Origin: Dioszegia crocea
Taxonomy: Eukaryota > Basidiomycota > Tremellomycetes > Tremellales > Bulleribasidiaceae
NCBI GenBank assembly: GCA_001600615.1
Contig: BCKK01000002.1
Location: 2,386,809 to 2,450,808 of the forward strand
Direction of reading: 5' to 3'
DNA length: 64,000 nt
Numbering within the stretch: the first letter of the stretch is position 1; every line of letters starts with the position of its first letter. This document shows positions 58,708-64,000 of the stretch, one piece after another. The translations under genes were made by a program, and so were the position numbers. Below the pieces are notes generated by a model. The model saw nothing but the letters and a program-made list of their open reading frames with translations. It was not told the origin of the DNA and searched no databases.

Positions 58708-60506
58708 ATGCCATCCAGATCGTCCAAAGCGTCAAGCCGGGTCGCCACCATGAGCGCCCCGTTCCCTCCCGTCGTCTTCCCCGTCGGCGGCTTCATCTCT
58801 CCTCCTGCCCATCGATCAGATGCGTCAGAGGATGAAGCCACTTCTTCCGACTCCCCATTCTTCACAACGGACGAGTTGGAACTTACCCCTCCCAAACTCA
58901 ATCAGGCCGCCGAGGACGCCTACCAGGCCGACGAGGATACAGCCGGTTTCCCCGGTCCGCATGCCTACCAAACCATCGTCTACGAGTACCTCAAAGGTCT
59001 ATCACCCAAGAAGCGTGAGAAGGCGCTGTTGAACGTAGTCATGTACTCTTCGGTCATGTACGTTCTCAACAATCCGAAAGACACCGGCTATCGAACTGCC
59101 CAATTCCGATTTTGGGCAAAGAAGATGTTCTGCTTGACGGAATATGCTGGGGATTGGGTGTTGACGCATGATGGCAAGCCCGTGGCGTGTAGGGAGCAGA
59201 TGCACGGGGTGCTGAAGCACTGTCATGCCATTGCGGGGCATGGAGGACGGGACAAGACTAGTGCAGAGGTATGTCGTACCGCAGATCTAGGCTGACTTGC
59301 TACAGGTCCGCAAGTTCTACTCCTGGATCCCTAAAGAGATTGTCGCCAAGTTTGTTCAAGTCTGTCCATCCTGTAAATCGAAGCGCACCCTCTCGTCTGC
59401 CGCTCTGGGCATCATGACGGGTTCACAGACGTTCTTCTGGTAAGTATGCCGGTGCCTATTGTGATATGGGCGAGGCTGACCAAGACAGCAACCTCCAAAA
59501 CACCGAGCAAAAACTCGCTCAGGGCAAAGCTGTCTCACTTGCCCAGGCCCGAGCACATGCTCAGTCAGTCATCTACTCCCGGAACCACGGTGGCGGGGGT
59601 AAACCGTTGGCCCCGATCGGTCATGGTCGGATCCATAACGTCGGGTCATCCCATCTCCCTCCCCAGAACGCCATCAACTACAATCAAGTGACGCACTACG
59701 CTCCCCACTCCACTTCCACCTATCAGCCGCCCCACTTCCACGATGGAGCCTTTGGTCAGGCCGACTTTTTCCATCCCCCTCACCACACCATGCAACCCCC
59801 AACATTCACCCGGTCCGTCTCGTTCGATGCCGATTCCTCGCACCACTACCAACCCCAGATGCCCGATATGCGCCGGGTTAGCGCCCCGGCCTTCATTCCC
59901 TATCCTGCTGAATCGTCATACAATGCTCGAGGCCAGTGGCCACACCCCCCACCCGAGCATCAACAGGCCAGCGCGTCGTCATCGTACCTCCCCATGGCCC
60001 AAATGCACATTGGGCCCCATGACGCCGAATTCGACACGCTGGGTGATGTCCGGGAGGCATGCGGCAGCTCAGCCAAGCAAAGCCTCGAGGAAGAATTCTA
60101 CGGAACTCCCTCTCAGAACTTTGCAAATCTGCATATTGACCCCAGTCTGACCGACTACTCCTATCACGCTCCCACTATCCGCGAGTATGAGCCCATCTAC
60201 GACTCACGCCTCCTCCATGTCCCAAGTGGGGGCGCGAGCGGGTCACACATGCCGCAATATACCGGCAGCTCTATGCACACGGCCGATACCAGCTCCCAGC
60301 CTTTCGATCCCAAAGACCTGTACGAGTTCTCGACCTTTGATGGCGATCACGATAGCCCATTGTCGGTGAATGAGCTGGACTTTGCCGAGCTCTCCACTGG
60401 CGATGCACCTGCCGCGGAGCAGCATGAGTCATTACCCTTTGAGCTTCGGGAAGCGCTGAATGAGTACGCAAACCAGGAGATGTTGGCGGCGGGCCCATAT
60501 GCGTAG
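58708..60506 (+). CDS. Protein with an integrase-type HHCC (H2C2) zinc finger
   Basis: ATG 58708 (MPSRSSKASSRV; a second ATG at 58750). Exons 58708-59268, 59306-59439 and 59489-60506. After a disordered Ser/Pro start, a helical region runs through PGPHAYQTIVYEYLKGLSPK and GYRTAQFRFWAKKMF, then VLTHDGKPVACREQMHGVLK. The finger spans the first intron: HCHAIAGHGGRDKTSAEV joined to RKFYSWIPKEIVAKFVQV and CPSCKSKR. The H-x4-H..C-x2-C spacing and the GH.G..KT..VR.FY.WI core match the N-terminal zinc domain of retroelement integrases, but there is no integrase catalytic core or reverse transcriptase. The C-terminal 340 residues are rich in His, Pro, Ser and Gln with acidic patches, like a transcription factor activation region. 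Probably a domesticated DNA- or protein-binding regulator. Confidence 0.75.
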
Positions 60507-60784
60507 GACCAATGGCGGAACAGGCAGGGAAACAGGAGGAGATGGAGTGATGTCGTTGGGCATCAGTGGGGGGCAGGGCCGTGGGAGTTGTGTAGTCGCT
60601 GTCCTGGTCCATTGTGAATGATTGTAAATTGTCTCCCTGTAAGATGTATCGTCCTCGGAAACGTCAAATCAGTGGTCAGCCAAGACCTCTCGCCATTACA
60701 CTGAGCTGTCTGCATAAAGTAATGACAGCTAAAATGACCGAACCACTGCTTACACACGTACTCCGTACCCACACGCCTCGTTCA

Positions 60785-61437
60785 TCATCTTGGTGGTCCA
60801 CCCCTTCCCCCTCCGCCACGTCCACCCCTCCCGCCCCTTTCTCCTCCCCTGTCACCGCCAAATCCGCCTCTCCCACCTCTATCTCCACCTCCGCCTCCTC
60901 GTCCACCTCGAGTTGGGGGACCTCCTCGACCACCGCGAGCATTGTTCTGGCCTCTACCACCTGACATGTCAGCTTGACCCTTTCTCGCTATCGAAAAGGA
61001 CATACCCCTTGCACCACCCCTTGACCTAATCTGCGCCCGCTGCTTCTCTTGCTCTTCTGCCGCCTGATCCAATATCGCATCTGCTATTCTGAAGTATTTG
61101 ATCTGGACATTAGCTACAGCTACAGCGACATCTTGGGCAACTTACGATATTCCCCTTGATGAACATCTCCTTCATCTTCCAAAATCGCTCGCCGTCCGCA
61201 CTGGTCTGATACACTTCTCGTAGTGTCACATTCATGAAATTGTCGCATTCCACTAGGTGGCCGTTGAAGGTTACGCCATTCTTCAGCTCGACCAGCTGTA
61301 GCGATCAGCGATGCTCTCCAAGACGAAGGACAAGGGACGTACCATTGGTTTGCCCTGCGCTGCCGTGAGGAGCGTTAATGGCAGCTAAAGAGTGAGCTTT
61401 GTGCGTATTTCCAAGGGGGCTAGGGTGTGCTTACCAT
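60785..61437 (-). CDS. LSM4: LSM4, U6 snRNA-associated Sm-like protein with RGG tail
   Basis: Subunit of the Lsm1-7 (mRNA decay) and Lsm2-8 (U6 snRNP) rings. The start codon at 61435-61437 is the only coding triplet of its exon; exon 2 (61343-61384) supplies [14 protein letters not shown]. The Sm1 motif is [20 protein letters not shown] and MNVTLREVY; Sm2 is [14 protein letters not shown]. The C-terminal 90 residues are a run of RGG/GGRGG repeats, as in yeast and metazoan Lsm4, where the tail helps P-body assembly. Stop TGA 60785. The start at the isolated ATG is supported by a perfect splice to the family N-terminus. Confidence 0.92.
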
Positions 61438-61799
61438 GTTTGACTGTGTGTGTGAGGGATGTCAATCAACAGCTTGCTGAACTGGCTCTGGCTGGTCACA
61501 AGTGGCGGACTGATAAGCTTCGCTTGAAGTCCACGTCACACCCCTTGTCACACGCGACTTGCTTGTTTTGACGCGCAGAATGCGCACCCAGTGAACACAC
61601 TGATATACTGGTCAGGCAGCTGCTCTATATCTACTGAAGGAAACACCCACCACCACTGTAGAAACGCACGATTGAGCGGAATTCCGGGCTCGTGCCTTCT
61701 TTCAACACGCAAAACCAAGGCATATCGAGCAAAATGAGCCCCCAGAGAAGATAGCCCAACCGATACCTTACCTCTCGGCCACAGGCTGCCTGTCCAGCC
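61438..61799. other. Divergent promoter region of LSM4 and the SLD7-like gene
   Basis: About 360 bases with no exon. It contains several short TGTCACAC strings near 61540-61555. Nothing further recognised. Confidence 0.5.
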
Positions 61800-63774
61800 A
61801 TGTCGACCGCAACTCCTCGACCACCACCTAGGCCAGGTACATCTACATCACTGCCTGCGCCCTCTCCATCACGCTCAAACCCATTCGCCAGGCCTGCATT
61901 ACCTAAAGCTGCCAGTACATTCTCGCGGACATGTCTTTTACCGACTATGCCGAGTCCAGTTAAGGCTGCGGTCGGCGGTATCGAGGGAACACCGTCTGGA
62001 AGGGTGGCCGATGGAGCGTCAGTAGGATCAGCGGGGAAGGGACGGAGTGCATGGAGGATGTTATGGCGGGGAGGGCTGGAAATTGGTCCGGAGGGATTCA
62101 GACTTGAGGGTGAGTTGAATCACAGCCTGCGCGCCATCTCTGGATCTCTTAGCTTCAGAACGTTGTCTAGTGTCACTGTAATACCTCAGTGCTGATGATT
62201 AGGTATAACATTTTTCGCACTGCTAAATTTCCCTTCAACACCCACTCATCCCATCGCCAACCCATTCGACGTCCCCATCTCGACCCCCTCTCACTTGCCC
62301 AACCCCACCTCTTCCCAATCGCCCTTCTCCCTTCCATCAGCCGATACGGACATCTGCCTGTCTCTCGAATCCATGCGCGGGAGAAAATACCTGCAGATAT
62401 GCGGTATGACCGATTTAGCCGACACGGATATTCTCGAAGGCAGCGATGAGGGCGGTGGAGTCCAAATGGCCATTTCGCCCACATCACTCCTAGTGTCATA
62501 CTTCACTGGTCTACTCTGTCGGGACTCTACTCTGTCTCCAAGCGGCAGGACAAGAAAAGCAATCATAATCGGGTTAGGCGATGACGATTCGCCCCAGAAT
62601 ACCCTGTTGGTGTACGGTCAACTCCAACCGCAATCTACCACACTCCGGTTGCTCGTTTCGCGCCGAAGACCACCACCGCCCCCTCCCTCCGAAGTAAAGG
62701 TACGCCCAGGCGAACCTCTCCCTCGTATCCCATTATTCTTCCCTGCGAACGCGAGGAAGCCACTACCTTTTCCCAACCGATCGAATTTGGGTAAATCCCG
62801 CTCGTTCTCACGGACCAGTAGCGTCTCTTCGATATATGCTCCGCCTTTGTCCGCTGTGGGGGCAGTGGAGATGAAGCCGCCTGCGATGGCGGGCGTCGCA
62901 GGCCAGGCTCATGCGCCAGTCAGCGGGAGGACACCGGGGCGGCGAGGGGAGAAGAGGCCCAGGAAGGAAGCGGATGATGAAGACCGGAGAAGAAAGTCTG
63001 GCAAAGTCGTCATGATCAAGGAAGAGCATGTCGAGGTCAAAGTTGAGGATGGCGGGTTGGGTGAGAGTCAGGATGTAATCAGTGTTAAGGCGGACGAGGA
63101 TATATTTGGGAAGCGACCCTCGAATATCGAGGGCGTACATCCGTCCTCGGATGCGGCTGGGGCCGGGGAGTCATCCACCAGCGGCAAGAAACGCGCTCGT
63201 GTCCCTCAGCAAGTCTTGGATAACAAAGCTGTAAGTTGTTGAGTTAAGGATGGGGATGTGCTAATCCGATAGTTGATTCGAAAACAAGCGATGGTCCTGA
63301 TGGAATCTCGGGGATATCCAAGGGACCACGAGCAGTTCAAAGATGTCTTTGCAATGACGACCAAAGGGGTTTACTTTGTCTTTGTAAGTCTACATAATCC
63401 CTAACTGGACTACTGCTGACTCGCAGCGTGATCTATTGCTCGACGCACCGCTCGACAAAATTATCATACAGAGCTACGTTGCGCGGCATTTGGACATGTA
63501 CCTTCCCCCGACGCGGCCGGAGGCGAGCAGCGAGGCAAGCGGTGAAGGCGAAGATACGGCGGTGGACGTTGATGACGAAACGCTCGTCTCGATCAAGGAT
63601 GAGGTTGTCATCAAGGAGGAAGAGGAGCGATTGTTCGGCGATGAAGATGACGAGAGAGCGGATATGCTGGATGTCTTGCCTGTCGGTGTCTTAGATTCGG
63701 ACGAGGGATCGCGGAGGAGCTCGATGTCTCGATCTAGGAGCATGGGCGTTCTTGAAGAGGAAGATGAGGAGTGA
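61800..63774 (+). CDS. SLD7: SLD7 C-terminal-domain protein (replication initiation)
   Basis: Likely relative of yeast Sld7, which stabilises Sld3 during origin firing. ATG 61800 gives MSTATPRPPPRPGTSTS. After a disordered start the N-terminal part has MLWRGGLEIGPEGFRLEG and, after an intron, ITFFALLNFPSTP and SLESMRGRKYLQICGM, consistent with a beta-rich Sld7 N-domain. A long basic linker contains bipartite nuclear signals (GEKRPRKEADDEDRRRK). The recognisable C-terminal domain starts VLDNKALIRKQAMVLMESRG and continues DHEQFKDVFAMTTKGVYFVF and RDLLLDAPLDKIIIQSYVA. An acidic tail ends VLEEEDEE. Four exons; stop at 63772-63774. The call rests on the C-terminal domain. Confidence 0.75.
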
Positions 63775-63928
63775 TGGGCGGGTAATTTGTAGCTATAGAT
63801 CTGTATATACTAGGTTGTTGAACTGTCGACGTTGCATCTTCACCGTCTGTTGCTTCTCGTCACACTGCACATGCTCTATTCCGTTGCATACTTTACTCTA
63901 CTTTACTATTGCCTCCTACTCCAATCCA

Positions 63929-64000
63929 CTAAGCCTCAATGTCCTGGGTCAGGACCGAGCGGTACCGGACCGAGTTATCCTCGACGGCCTTGATGGCCTT
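63929..64000 (-). CDS. 3' end of a further minus-strand gene (partial)
   Basis: Reading leftwards from the window edge, a frame of 23 codons (AIKAVEDNSVRYRSVLTQDI..) ends at TAG 63929-63931. The composition and the convergent position after the SLD7-like gene fit the last exon of a gene lying mostly outside the window. The family cannot be named. Confidence 0.5.
   Translation of the reverse strand, partial: KAIKAVEDNSVRYRSVLTQDIEA

Noticed and set aside
58708..60506. A live LTR retrotransposon
   Set aside because: No reverse transcriptase, protease, RNase H or integrase core, no LTRs, and the reading frame is interrupted by spliceosomal introns.

Overview
The window is nuclear DNA of a filamentous or yeast-like fungus, almost certainly a basidiomycete and most likely a tremellomycete (Cryptococcus/Kwoniella relatives). 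This rests on gene-dense layout, very short introns (about 40-60 nt with GT..AG ends and CTGAC/CTAAT-like branch sites), frequent small exons, and the presence of a CPL1-domain secreted protein of the kind known from Cryptococcus. The genus is inference. One ambiguous base (n) occurs at 30646. Coding calls were made by joining exons by eye; only ATG starts were accepted.

Layout. 1-5084: possible tail of an upstream gene, TRM10 (tRNA m1G9 methyltransferase) and an SCY1/SCYL2 pseudokinase, all on +. 5198-12027: a cluster of minus-strand secreted-protein genes (a large repeat-rich secreted protein, a small Cys-containing secreted protein and a CPL1-domain protein) together with a decayed partial copy of the CPL1-like gene. 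13270-24179: housekeeping genes (NUFIP1/Rsa1-like, YPT35 PX protein, ICP55 peptidase, PRP4 splicing kinase, APC8/CDC23). 24460-31542: a WSC-type surface protein and a large TSC2 (tuberin) gene. 32044-35683: a small Cys-rich membrane protein, YJU2 splicing factor and a Nudix hydrolase. 35684-37599: the least ordinary stretch, with a possible broken gene, two facing arrays of a TGTCCGGACA palindrome, a TATA box and an orphan proline-rich protein. 37687-48407: mitochondrial Trp-tRNA synthetase, a nitrilase-family amidase, a coiled-coil protein, Y14, a probable GPI-anchored protein and UTP13. 48611-64000: the TFIIIC B-block subunit, an SDR sugar-alcohol dehydrogenase, a protein with a captured integrase-type HHCC zinc finger, LSM4, an SLD7-C-domain protein and the 3' end of one more gene.

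How the genes work together. There is no operon or evident biosynthetic cluster. Four genes act in or with the spliceosome (PRP4 kinase, YJU2, Y14, LSM4), three in RNA/ribosome assembly or tRNA metabolism (TRM10, UTP13, NUFIP1-like; plus MSW1 for mitochondrial translation), and TSC2 points to a TORC1-braking Rheb pathway. The secreted and surface proteins at 5-12 kb and 24-25 kb are the accessory part of the window; two of them share an identical TATA-like element about 100 bp before the ATG. I found no convincing new multi-gene system; the most unusual signals are the palindromic repeat arrays at 36.3-36.7 kb, the decayed CPL1-like copy at 8.5 kb, and the integrase-finger protein at 58.7 kb.
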